Shown here in pieces: positions 1 through 5,399 of a stretch of DNA of 6,397 nucleotides. Location of the stretch: assembly GCA_036499445.1 (NCBI GenBank), contig DASYDU010000331.1, positions 1-6,397 on the forward strand, written 5' to 3'. The stretch comes from DASYDU01 sp036499445 (GTDB taxonomy: Bacteria; Planctomycetota; Planctomycetia; Pirellulales; Lacipirellulaceae). The notes under the pieces were generated by a model that saw only the letters and a list, made by a program, of their open reading frames with translations, did no database searches and had not been told where the DNA came from. Each line of letters begins with the position of its first letter. Position 1 is the first letter of the stretch. The position numbers and the translations under genes are program-made.

Positions 1-158
1 CGGCCGTCTACATGCACTGCCTGCCGGCCGACCGCGGCTCGGAAGTCACCGATGCCGTGATTGACGGCCCGCAGTCGATCGTCTTCCAAGAAGCCGAAAA
101 CCGCCTCCACACGGCCAAAGCGATCATGGCCTGCACGATGCGCGAGCGGCCGTTCTGA
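1..158 (+). CDS. Carbamoyltransferase (ornithine/putrescine carbamoyltransferase family), C-terminal 51 residues only
   Basis: The reading frame is open from the left edge (first full codon at base 3) to TGA at 156-158; the start lies outside the window. The fragment begins AVYMHCLPADRG. HCLP is the signature of the ornithine-binding/carbamoyl-phosphate side of the transcarbamylase active site. It continues with EVTDAVIDGPQSIVF and EAENRLHTAKAIM, which is the usual end of ArgF/ArcB and agmatine-pathway putrescine carbamoyltransferases. These enzymes exchange a carbamoyl group between carbamoyl phosphate and an amine; with a carbamate kinase directly downstream, the catabolic direction (carbamoyl phosphate release) is likely. 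The locus resembles the ygeW cluster, so a YgeW-type role is possible, but from memory the tail reads more like OTC than like the knotted YgeW family. Family assignment is firm; the substrate cannot be read from this fragment. Confidence 0.85.
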   Translation, partial: AVYMHCLPADRGSEVTDAVIDGPQSIVFQEAENRLHTAKAIMACTMRERPF

Positions 159-160
159 AA

Positions 161-430
161 TCTTTGACGGGATAACAGGATTTTCAGGATCGACAGGATC
201 AGAACAAAACGGCCTTTACAATGATGAACCTTCTAGGAAAACCTCACGCAAAGGCGCAGAGGCGCAAAGATCGTCAATAAAACCGTCATCAACGACTTGC
301 GATTGAGATGCTAGTCGGAAAAATATCGAACCTTTGCGCCTTGGCGCCTTTGCGTGAGACCGACTTGCATTCTATCCGCAATTGTTTCAGCATCCCGTAA
401 ATCCGGCCGATCCTGTTATCCTGTCAGAAA
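161..430. repeat. Nested palindromic (MITE-like) intergenic element
   Basis: Two inverted repeats are nested and fill almost the whole gap between the carbamoyltransferase and carbamate kinase genes. The outer arms are about 165-205 and 385-428; both contain GGATAACAGGAT in the same relation to the ends and keep further matching GGAT blocks inward. The inner arms are 243-269 and 332-358 and match at 25 of 27 positions (CTCACGCAAAGGCGC, then AGGCGCAAAG). About 60 bases separate the inner arms. No open frame inside looks like a gene. Similar cores occur, to my knowledge, as dispersed intergenic sequences in environmental bacteria; I infer a non-autonomous mobile or REP-like element. Target-site duplications are not evident. 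Confidence 0.75.
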
Positions 431-445
431 TAGTTGTGCTCAATC

Positions 446-1405
446 ATGTCTGACGTGCGAAAGCGACTCGTGGTGGCTCTCGGCGGCAACGCCATTAGCG
501 CCGCGGGCAAGATCGGCACGATCGATGAGCAATTCGCGCAGGTCCGCGAAACGGCCGAGTCGCTCTGCGACGCCATCGAGCGCGGCTACCAGCTCGTGAT
601 CACGCACGGCAATGGCCCGCAGGTCGGCAACATCCTTCGCCGCGTCGAGATCGCCTCGAACGAGCTCTACACGATTCCGCTTGAAGTTTGCGTCGCCGAC
701 ACGCAGGCCGGCATGGGCTACATGATCGCCCAGTGCCTGGCCAACGCGATGGGCCGTCGCCATCTCACGAGCGACGTCACGACCGTTGTCACCACGGTCC
801 TCATCGACCGCGACGACCCGGCGTTTCAAGACGCCACCAAGGCGATCGGCCCGGTGCTTACCGCGGCCCAAGCCGACGCCCATCGCACCAAAGACGGTTG
901 GAAGGTCCGCGACGAAGGGGGCGGCAAATTCCGCCGCCTCGTCGCCTCGCCGCTGCCGCGCAAGATCGTCGAGCTGCCTGCAATCGAGCAACTCGTTGAT
1001 GCCGGCGAGATCGTCATCTGCTGCGGCGGCGGTGGCATTCCGGTCTACGTCGATCCATCAGGTATCGTCCACGGCGCAGCCGCCGTCATCGACAAGGATC
1101 GCACCACCGGCCTCCTCGCCCGCCATCTCGAAGCGCCGACGCTCGTGATCCTCACCGCCGTCGAATACGCTTGCCTCAACTACGGCAAGCCGAACGAGCA
1201 GCGACTAGAAAAACTCACGGCCAACGAAGCCGAAGCCCATCTCACGGCCGGCCACTTCGGCGCCGGCTCGATGCGGCCGAAGATCGAAACCGGCATCGAC
1301 TTCGTCCGCAACTCCCCCCACGCCGACGCAACAGCCATCATCGCCCACGTCGACAAACTAGCCGAAGCCCTCGACGGCACCAGCGGTACGCAGATTGTGC
1401 GCTAG
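446..1405 (+). CDS. arcC: Carbamate kinase (ArcC/YqeA family)
   Basis: This 319-aa cytoplasmic enzyme matches the usual family length of about 310 residues. Carbamate kinases interconvert carbamoyl phosphate + ADP with carbamate + ATP; in catabolic pathways this yields ATP, CO2 and ammonia. Visible amino acid kinase-fold motifs are ALGGNAI (11-17), THGNGPQVG (53-61), CCGGGGIPV (192-200), VIDKDRTTGLLA (214-225) and GSMRPKIE (274-281), the last being the nucleotide/phosphate-binding lysine region near the C-terminus. I chose ATG at 446 because the product then starts MSDVRKRLVVALGGNA as in the family; an in-frame TTG at 434 would add four residues. No Shine-Dalgarno sequence is visible before either. 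The gene follows a carbamoyltransferase on the same strand, the standard pairing for carbamoyl phosphate use, but a 287-bp gap with a palindromic element separates them. In the ssnA-type cluster the equivalent gene is called yqeA. Confidence 0.95.
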   Translation: MSDVRKRLVVALGGNAISAAGKIGTIDEQFAQVRETAESLCDAIERGYQLVITHGNGPQVGNILRRVEIASNELYTIPLEVCVADTQAGMGYMIAQCLANAMGRRHLTSDVTTVVTTVLIDRDDPAFQDATKAIGPVLTAAQADAHRTKDGWKVRDEGGGKFRRLVASPLPRKIVELPAIEQLVDAGEIVICCGGGGIPVYVDPSGIVHGAAAVIDKDRTTGLLARHLEAPTLVILTAVEYACLNYGKPNEQRLEKLTANEAEAHLTAGHFGAGSMRPKIETGIDFVRNSPHADATAIIAHVDKLAEALDGTSGTQIVR

Positions 1406-2565
1406 GGACGGCAAGGCTCCCGCCGAGCCATCCGCGAACGCAGCAACTTACGGCGCGGACTCCGGATGACAATTACGGCGCCAACGCAAATCATGACCCA
1501 CGTGCTTGGCTCGGGCACCGGTGTCCACATTACCGCGTAATTGTGTGAACCGTCACTTCCATAACCAACGATCGTTCCGTTGCTGTCGACACCGTTGGCC
1601 TCTGAATACTTAAAGGTTATCCCCAGGCCGGTAAGGTAGGTATGCAAATCGACCGCACTGGCCGCCGTACCCGACCACACCAGCGCTCGAGGAAAGTTTC
1701 CCAGTGTGCCATTTACTCCTGACCCAACCTGATAGATCCCCGAAACTCCCAGCGCACGGCTCGTCGTGAATCCTGCCGGATTGAGATCAGTCGCACTCGC
1801 TGCTGTTCCGCTCCATAAAAGTGCATGATCGCGGCCACCAGTTGCTGCGCCGATCCCGTCGCCGACTTGGACGCTTCCGTTACTTGCGATCGCTTTGCCA
1901 CTGCTGGTAGAAAACCCAGTTGGATTCAAGTCCAGCGCGCTTACGGCTGTGCCGTTCCACAATGTTGCGTGGAAGTTGCTGGACGGCAGCGCGGCGCTTC
2001 CAAATTGAAAGCCTCCAGAAACACCCTCACAGCTACTCTGCTGATATCCTGCCGGATTGAGGTCGACTGCGCTTGCCGCAGTACCATGCCATAACACCGC
2101 GTGAAACAAGTCGGCTAATCCTGAGGTATAGTACGCCTCGCCACCTTGATCGTTTCCCGAAACAGCGTAAGCGTACGAGCCGACAAAACCAGCGGGATTC
2201 AAGTCGACGACGCCTACCTTACTTCCATGCCACAGAAACGCATGATCTCCCGCGAATGACGCGCTGTTCGCATAACCCACTTGGTTGCTGCCTGACGCCC
2301 CAAACAATTCACTGTAAGAGAAACCAGTCGGATTCAAATCGGCACCGGTTGCAGCCGTGCCAGACCAAAGAAATGCATGCTGAGCAGCTCCCGCTGGCGT
2401 GGCCGAACCAACTTGCGTGCCACCTGAAAGACCGTTTGCGGCGCTGTCGGAATAATTACCCGCGGGATGAAGCAGTGTGGCCTTATAAACGACTGCATCC
2501 GCGGTGCCCGCTGTTAACGCGACAAATAAAGCAACCGCGTTCCGCGAAAAAATTCCGCCAACCAT
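1402..2565 (-). CDS. Secreted HAF-repeat protein with PEP-CTERM sorting signal
   Basis: This 387-aa protein is exported. Residues 1-24 form a signal peptide (hydrophobic ALFVALTAG, then ADA before the likely cleavage site). Residues 63-342 hold six repeats of 44-50 residues with the pattern HAxLWxGTAAxxxDLNPxG, then VSGxxQVG, the extracellular HAF-repeat family. The C-terminus has VPEPSTWVM (350-358), a hydrophobic stretch and a basic cluster SPRRK (369-373): a PEP-CTERM signal, which directs exosortase-dependent processing at the cell envelope. The repeats probably fold into a beta-propeller-like surface domain; no catalytic residues are recognisable. Fourteen residues follow the basic cluster, longer than usual, and the last nine (MARREPCRP) are encoded by repeat-like DNA. 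A good promoter lies upstream. The gene is unrelated in function to the flanking catabolic genes and appears somewhat less GC-rich, consistent with insertion into the locus. Confidence 0.9.
   Translation of the reverse strand: MVGGIFSRNAVALFVALTAGTADAVVYKATLLHPAGNYSDSAANGLSGGTQVGSATPAGAAQHAFLWSGTAATGADLNPTGFSYSELFGASGSNQVGYANSASFAGDHAFLWHGSKVGVVDLNPAGFVGSYAYAVSGNDQGGEAYYTSGLADLFHAVLWHGTAASAVDLNPAGYQQSSCEGVSGGFQFGSAALPSSNFHATLWNGTAVSALDLNPTGFSTSSGKAIASNGSVQVGDGIGAATGGRDHALLWSGTAASATDLNPAGFTTSRALGVSGIYQVGSGVNGTLGNFPRALVWSGTAASAVDLHTYLTGLGITFKYSEANGVDSNGTIVGYGSDGSHNYAVMWTPVPEPSTWVMICVGAVIVIRSPRRKLLRSRMARREPCRP
1406..1430. repeat. GC-rich hairpin / repeat-like sequence at the convergent gene ends
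   Basis: A 5-bp perfect stem GGCTC/GAGCC (1415-1419 and 1425-1429) closes a 5-base loop just after the carbamate kinase stop. There is no T-tract on either strand, so it is a poor intrinsic terminator. The minus-strand sequence GGCTCGGCGGGAGCC resembles a short intergenic repeat that I recall from Pirellulales genomes; this is memory, not a search. It encodes the last residues of the PEP-CTERM protein. Confidence 0.35.
1540..2379 (-). repeat. Six tandem HAF repeats within the PEP-CTERM protein
   Basis: Units start at residues 63, 108, 155, 199, 247 and 293, giving periods of 45, 47, 44, 48, 46 and 50 residues. A partial seventh unit (YAVMW, 343) runs into the PEP-CTERM signal. The DLNP(A/T)G core is kept in units 1-5; unit 6 has DLHTYLTG instead. 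At the DNA level only the core of each unit is alike, so the array is old rather than recently amplified. Confidence 0.85.
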
Positions 2566-2615
2566 GAATGGCCCCGAGGCGTCGTCTTGATGAGAGAATC
2601 GCGCGTGACTCGTTC

Positions 2616-2643
2616 ATGATACTTCGGCATGGTGCAGTGTCAA
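2616..2643 (-). promoter_or_regulatory. Sigma-70-type promoter for the HAF/PEP-CTERM gene
   Basis: On the minus strand a perfect TTGACA (2643-2638) and a TATCAT (2621-2616) are separated by 16 bases. The -10 element lies 50 bases before the ATG at 2565, giving a leader of roughly 40 nt. The hexamer match, spacing and position upstream of a gene support it; vegetative promoters in this phylum are less well defined than in E. coli. Confidence 0.6.
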
Positions 2644-2737
2644 GCACATTGCGTGATCACGATTCTTCCCAGCGCGTTGCAACTAGATCGGAAATGAGCG
2701 CACAACAGATCTCAACGGCTGTAACACAGAATCGTGA

Positions 2738-2950
2738 TTATCCTGCCGCAACTTCCAGCGGCTCAATCTGCGCAATATGCAGATTGCTCACCCGATGGAT
2801 CTTGCCGTTCACGACGATGCCCGTCACACGGCGACCGATTGCAACCGAGCCGGGGTGGCGAATTTCGTAAGTTTCGCCGTTGGTCAGGCGGAGTCGCTTC
2901 GGCTCAAACTCGCCAGCGAAAATCGCCAATTTCAATTCGTCGTCGCTCAT
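2738..2950 (-). CDS. Small hypothetical protein, 70 aa
   Basis: The product is a 70-residue soluble protein with no signal peptide or membrane segment. The pattern EFEPKRLRLTNGETYEIRHPG (residues 14-34), followed by alternating hydrophobic stretches (GIVVNGKIHRVSNLHIAQIEPL), suggests a small all-beta fold. It resembles a family of short planctomycete proteins with the layout F-x-P-x-x-(I/L)-x-L-x-(D/N)G-x-x-(F/Y)-x-(V/I)-x-HP, whose role is unknown. The start is ATG at 2948-2950, preceded by a purine-rich GGAAAGGG (2965-2958), one of the better Shine-Dalgarno candidates in the window. A promoter-like pair lies just upstream. The gene sits between the orphan ssnA tail and the HAF-protein gene. 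I see no evidence that it belongs to the toxin-antitoxin pair. Confidence 0.7.
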   Translation of the reverse strand: MSDDELKLAIFAGEFEPKRLRLTNGETYEIRHPGSVAIGRRVTGIVVNGKIHRVSNLHIAQIEPLEVAAG

Positions 2951-2974
2951 CGTATTACCCTTTCCGCCATTTCC

Positions 2975-3003
2975 ATTTTACGTCACGGCGATTGTTTTGC
3001 CAG
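2975..3003 (-). promoter_or_regulatory. Possible promoter for the 70-aa protein gene
   Basis: CTGGCA (3003-2998; 4 of 6 to consensus) and TAAAAT (2980-2975; 5 of 6) are spaced by 17 bases on the minus strand. They lie 25 bases before the ATG, with the purine-rich ribosome-binding sequence at the expected start of the transcript. Confidence 0.45.
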
Positions 3004-3025
3004 CCTGCGCTATTGTGGCGACTAT

Positions 3026-3162
3026 TCACACGGGAATCGCCGCCATGCGAGAGTAGAGGCCGCGGGAGATTTCGACAGCCGCAGTCCGCTCGGCCGCTTC
3101 GTCGCAGGTGACGACGTGTCCGTTACGCAGCACCCACCAGCCGTCGATCATCACGTCGCGGA
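3026..3162 (-). pseudogene. ssnA: Orphan 3' end of ssnA (45 codons, truncated copy)
   Basis: In the minus-strand frame this reads RDVMIDGWWVLRNGHVV, then TCDEAAERTAAVEISRG, and ends RMAAIPV at TGA 3026-3028. It is colinear with residues 397-441 of the intact SsnA at 3922-5247. Over 3062-3162 versus 3961-4061 there are 9 mismatches in 101 bases. Similarity falls off towards the stop, where one 1-base gap is needed. Homology stops abruptly at 3162, ten bases before the toxin stop codon. No start codon or upstream part of an ssnA gene is attached. In the first 32 codons eight codons differ and seven of these are synonymous, which suggests that both sequences evolved as parts of working genes before this one was cut off. 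Confidence 0.9.
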
Positions 3163-3172
3163 GCCGCGGTCA

Positions 3173-3565
3173 TTAACTAAGCAATCGCCGAAAACCCTCG
3201 TCTTCAAAATGGCGATCCGTCGACAAGGCATCTTGCAGGCCCCTCTCCCGCATCAGCACGAAACTCGTCGCATCGCAAAGTGAATAGCCTCGGCCTTGAC
3301 GTGCCGTTAGAAGAGCGACTGCCTGGGCAGTGTGCGCTTCGCTCGGCCAGACTTTTTCCACATCCGGATTTGCAAGCAGGCTCATCACAAATTCGATCGC
3401 CAGAGCCGACGGAACGCCGCGCGCATTAGCAACTGCCACAAGCTCTGCCAGGACAAATCCGTGCGTCACCCGCAAAGACGCGCGTGAATACTCGTCACAA
3501 GCCTGCTGATGTTGCGGCTCCCGAACGTCAAGCAATGCCAGAATCCCCGATGTATCCAACAACAT
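3173..3565 (-). CDS. PIN-domain toxin (VapC-like ribonuclease) of a type II toxin-antitoxin pair
   Basis: The product is a 130-aa cytoplasmic protein of the usual PIN length. It starts MLLDTSGILALLD with the first conserved acid D4, continues with HGFVLAELVAVA (E41) and SLCDATSFVLMRERG (D98), and ends STDRHFEDEGF (D117). The four acids are the Mg2+-binding site of PIN ribonucleases, so the toxin looks catalytically intact. VapC-type toxins typically cleave tRNA or rRNA; the target here is unknown. The start ATG at 3565 overlaps the antitoxin stop by one base (TGATG), so the two are probably translationally coupled with the antitoxin first. The stop lies ten bases from the orphan ssnA tail. 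VapC family membership is clear; a more specific name is not supported. Confidence 0.9.
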   Translation of the reverse strand: MLLDTSGILALLDVREPQHQQACDEYSRASLRVTHGFVLAELVAVANARGVPSALAIEFVMSLLANPDVEKVWPSEAHTAQAVALLTARQGRGYSLCDATSFVLMRERGLQDALSTDRHFEDEGFRRLLS

Positions 3566-3846
3566 CAGGTGGAACCCAGAGTCGAGGAGTACTGTTGGGC
3601 AAGATCGCTGTCAATCGTTTCATTCACGATGCCAATCGGTCGGCCCAAATCGACGCTCCCGAAACACTTTTCAAATCGCGCTCGCGCCGCCTGCGCGTCC
3701 GCCGACGTCACGCGCGGACCACCTGCGTAGATACTTTCTACCGCGGCGGCCGCTAATTCCGCCGGCGATTTGCCCGCGGCCAACGCCTCGCTCGAAAGCA
3801 CTGAGAATGTTTGATCGCTCAATTGGATAGATAGATTGCTGCTCAT
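3565..3846 (-). CDS. Antitoxin of the PIN-toxin pair, probable ribbon-helix-helix protein
   Basis: The product has 93 residues. The N-terminus (NLSIQLSDQTFSVLSSEALA, then KSPAELAAAAVES) has the strand followed by two helices expected of an RHH/CopG-like DNA-binding domain. The C-terminal half (FEKCFGSVDLGRP, 58-70, and NETIDSDLAQQY, 75-86) matches the toxin-binding tail seen with PIN toxins in planctomycetes and cyanobacteria. It should bind and inhibit the downstream toxin and repress its own promoter. Gene order antitoxin-toxin with a one-base overlap is standard. A TATACT -10-like element and a palindrome lie directly upstream, fitting autoregulation. Length and context make it convincing even though antitoxin sequences are variable; the RHH assignment is by pattern only. 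Confidence 0.85.
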   Translation of the reverse strand: MSSNLSIQLSDQTFSVLSSEALAAGKSPAELAAAAVESIYAGGPRVTSADAQAARARFEKCFGSVDLGRPIGIVNETIDSDLAQQYSSTLGST

Positions 3847-3859
3847 AGCTGTTCTCTAA

Positions 3860-3873
3860 GTGTAAGTATACAC
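3860..3873. promoter_or_regulatory. Candidate promoter/operator of the toxin-antitoxin operon
   Basis: GTGTA and TACAC (3860-3864, 3869-3873) form a perfect 5-bp inverted repeat with a 4-base centre. It overlaps a minus-strand TATACT (3870-3865) that lies 19 bases before the antitoxin ATG. No good -35 hexamer is visible. A palindrome covering the -10 region is what an autoregulating antitoxin would bind. Confidence 0.5.
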
Positions 3874-3893
3874 CGGCAACGACAGAAATGCGA

Positions 3894-3921
3894 CGACGGA
3901 CATCGGCAAATGTCTACGTCG
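3894..3921 (-). terminator. Hairpin directly after the ssnA stop codon
   Basis: On the minus strand CGACG, two unpaired bases and GACAT pair with ATGTC and CGTCG around a six-base loop, giving ten base pairs. The structure abuts the ssnA TAA at 3922-3924 and separates ssnA from the toxin-antitoxin promoter. Only a weak T-rich stretch follows, so it may be a poor terminator or a 3'-end stabilising structure. Confidence 0.45.
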
Positions 3922-5247
3922 TTATTCGCAGGGGAAAGCGGCCATGCGGGCATGCAGGCCGCGGGAGATTTCGACCGCCGCGGCGCGCTCGGCCGCTTCG
4001 TCGCAAGTGACGACGTGCCCATTCCGCAGCACCCACCAGCCGTCGATCATCACATCGCGGACGAATTCCGGCCCCATCGTGAAGATCATGTGCCCGGCCA
4101 GATTCTCAGCTGATAAGGGCGTCGCAGGGCGATAGCCAGTTAGCACCAGATCGGCCGCCGCGCCGACATCGAGCAGGCCCAACTTCACTCCGAGCGCCCG
4201 CGACGCAAACCGAGCCGACTCGCCCAGCATTTCCAGCGGCTGCGAAAGTGGCAGCGGCATCTGCGCGTCGTGCGACTTGAAGAGCGCGCTCCGGGCCTCG
4301 TTCCACATGTCGGCCCCGATGCCGTCGGTCCCCAGCATCGGCGGCCTCGCATGGCGCACGACGCCAGCGTAACCGATCCCGTTGTTCATATTTGAGCGTG
4401 GATTGTGGGCCATCGTGAGCATGGCCCGCCGTTCATTCACTCGCGCCACGTCCGCATCCGTAAAATGCGTGCCGTGAGCGATGATCGTCCCCGGCAAATC
4501 CAAAAGCCCATGCCGCTCAAAGCGGTCGACGAGTCCGCACCCGACCATTACGCGCGTGAGCCGCTCGTCGACCGGGTCCTCGGCCGCATGAATATGCACG
4601 CCAATACCGAGCCGCTTCGCCAATTCAACGCAACCGGCAAGCGCCGAATCATCGAGCGTGAAACTGGCATGAGCTCCGACCAGCGCCGCGAATTTGCCCT
4701 CCTGCCGCGACTGACACGAACGAATGTACCGCTCGTTCTCAGCCAGTCCCTCACGGGCCTCGCTCTTCCGATTGCGGCACGTTACTTCGTAGCACAACAC
4801 ACCCCGCAACCCGACCGTCGCAATACCTTCTTCGAGCGCCGACAAGCTCCCCTCAATCGCCTCGGGCGACGCGTGATGATCGATAAACGTGGTGGTTCCA
4901 CATCGAACTGCCGCCAGCGCCCCGACCACGCCGCTCGTGCGAACGCTTTCGAGCGTGTGCGCCCGGTCGAGCCGCCACCAAACGTACTTAAGTATCTCGT
5001 GAAAATTGGTCGGCGTCTTCGGCGGCGCCGGCATTCCGGCCGCCAGCGCCGAATATAAATGCGTGTGCCCGTTCACCATTCCCGGCATCAGCACCGCGCC
5101 GCTGCAATCAACCGTCTCATCCTTGGCCTCGGCCGCGACACCATCGCCGACCGCAACAATCCGCCCGCCATCTTGCCGCAAATCGCCCCGCGCAACCATC
5201 GGCGGATCAAGCTGAACCAGCGTCGCATTTCGGAAAACCGTACCCAT
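3922..5247 (-). CDS. ssnA: SsnA family amidohydrolase (purine/selenium-metabolism cluster aminohydrolase)
   Basis: The 441-aa length equals that of E. coli SsnA. Amidohydrolase motifs are in order: NGHTHLYSAL with metal ligands H61 and H63; WWRLDRA (90-96) and IDHHASP (122-128), both typical of SsnA; VHIHAAED with ligand H220 and catalytic E223; IAHGTHF (H258); HNPRSNMNNGIGY (281-293); and LGTDGIGADMW with ligand D308. Ligand roles are assigned by analogy with adenosine/guanine deaminase-type enzymes. The protein is cytoplasmic and probably hydrolyses a C-N bond on an N-heterocycle or its derivative; the substrate is not established. ssnA normally occurs with ygeW, ygeY, a hydantoinase, carbamate kinase and a selenium-dependent molybdenum hydroxylase. 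Start ATG at 5247 fits the family N-terminus; only a weak GGA precedes it. The gene lies 152 bases downstream of the PLP enzyme gene on the same strand. Its last 45 codons are duplicated at 3026-3162. Confidence 0.93.
   Translation of the reverse strand: MGTVFRNATLVQLDPPMVARGDLRQDGGRIVAVGDGVAAEAKDETVDCSGAVLMPGMVNGHTHLYSALAAGMPAPPKTPTNFHEILKYVWWRLDRAHTLESVRTSGVVGALAAVRCGTTTFIDHHASPEAIEGSLSALEEGIATVGLRGVLCYEVTCRNRKSEAREGLAENERYIRSCQSRQEGKFAALVGAHASFTLDDSALAGCVELAKRLGIGVHIHAAEDPVDERLTRVMVGCGLVDRFERHGLLDLPGTIIAHGTHFTDADVARVNERRAMLTMAHNPRSNMNNGIGYAGVVRHARPPMLGTDGIGADMWNEARSALFKSHDAQMPLPLSQPLEMLGESARFASRALGVKLGLLDVGAAADLVLTGYRPATPLSAENLAGHMIFTMGPEFVRDVMIDGWWVLRNGHVVTCDEAAERAAAVEISRGLHARMAAFPCE
3923..4061 (-). 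repeat. Intact-gene copy of the ssnA-tail direct repeat
   Basis: This is the partner of the orphan tail at 3023-3162, in the same orientation. Corresponding points in the conserved part are offset by 899 bases, and the antitoxin-toxin pair lies between the two copies. Here the repeat forms the true 3' end of ssnA. Confidence 0.85.
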
Positions 5248-5260
5248 CGACGATCCAATA

Positions 5261-5385
5261 GAACAGAAGAGAACGGAGGGCGTAGAGTTTGAGAATCAAG
5301 TTCCTTCGGGATTCCACTTGCAATTGAACTTATAATCTTCGCATGCGCCAATTCGATCCTCTGCGATCTCTGTTTCCTCCTGTTC
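5261..5385. repeat. Imperfect inverted repeat in the PLP-enzyme/ssnA gap
   Basis: Arms 5261-5287 and 5359-5385 are inverted repeats matching at 20 of 27 positions, both beginning GAACAG from the outside. The right arm belongs to a purine/pyrimidine-biased tract (CTCTGTTTCCTCCTGTTC-like) that I recall as a common dispersed intergenic sequence in planctomycetes. Between the arms the small pairs CAAGT/ACTTG and AAGTTC/GAACTT could form alternative hairpins around a TTCG loop. No gene is visible in this gap. Confidence 0.5.
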
Positions 5386-5399
5386 AATTCCCTCTTTCT

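Noticed and set aside
61..306. Plus-strand open frame running from the carbamoyltransferase end into the palindrome
   Set aside because: It is out of frame with the carbamoyltransferase and its second half is just translation of the inverted-repeat DNA.
297..326. Possible promoter for carbamate kinase (TTGCGA with an AT-rich stretch 17-18 bases on)
   Set aside because: The -10 position has no acceptable TATAAT-like hexamer and the whole match lies inside the spacer of the palindromic element.
161..430. CRISPR array or tRNA in the repeat-rich gap
   Set aside because: The repeats are inverted and nested, not direct with regular spacers, and no cloverleaf with a TTCRA-type loop is visible.
440..991. 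Minus-strand open frame (183 codons) inside the carbamate kinase gene
   Set aside because: It is a shadow of the kinase coding strand; no motif and no plausible start context.
2073..2567. Plus-strand open frame (164 codons) opposite the HAF-repeat gene
   Set aside because: Its composition (many Arg, His, Gln, Cys) reflects the reverse complement of the repeat-protein codons; the minus-strand frame has a signal peptide, six repeats and a PEP-CTERM signal.
2777..3283. Plus-strand open frame (168 codons) across the orphan ssnA tail
   Set aside because: It crosses the 70-aa gene, the ssnA fragment and the toxin end in antisense; the conserved ssnA codons read on the minus strand.
4405..5058. 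Long plus-strand open frame (217 codons) opposite ssnA
   Set aside because: It is antisense to a gene with full-length family motifs, has an arginine/proline-rich composition typical of the complementary strand of GC-rich genes, and shows no domain.
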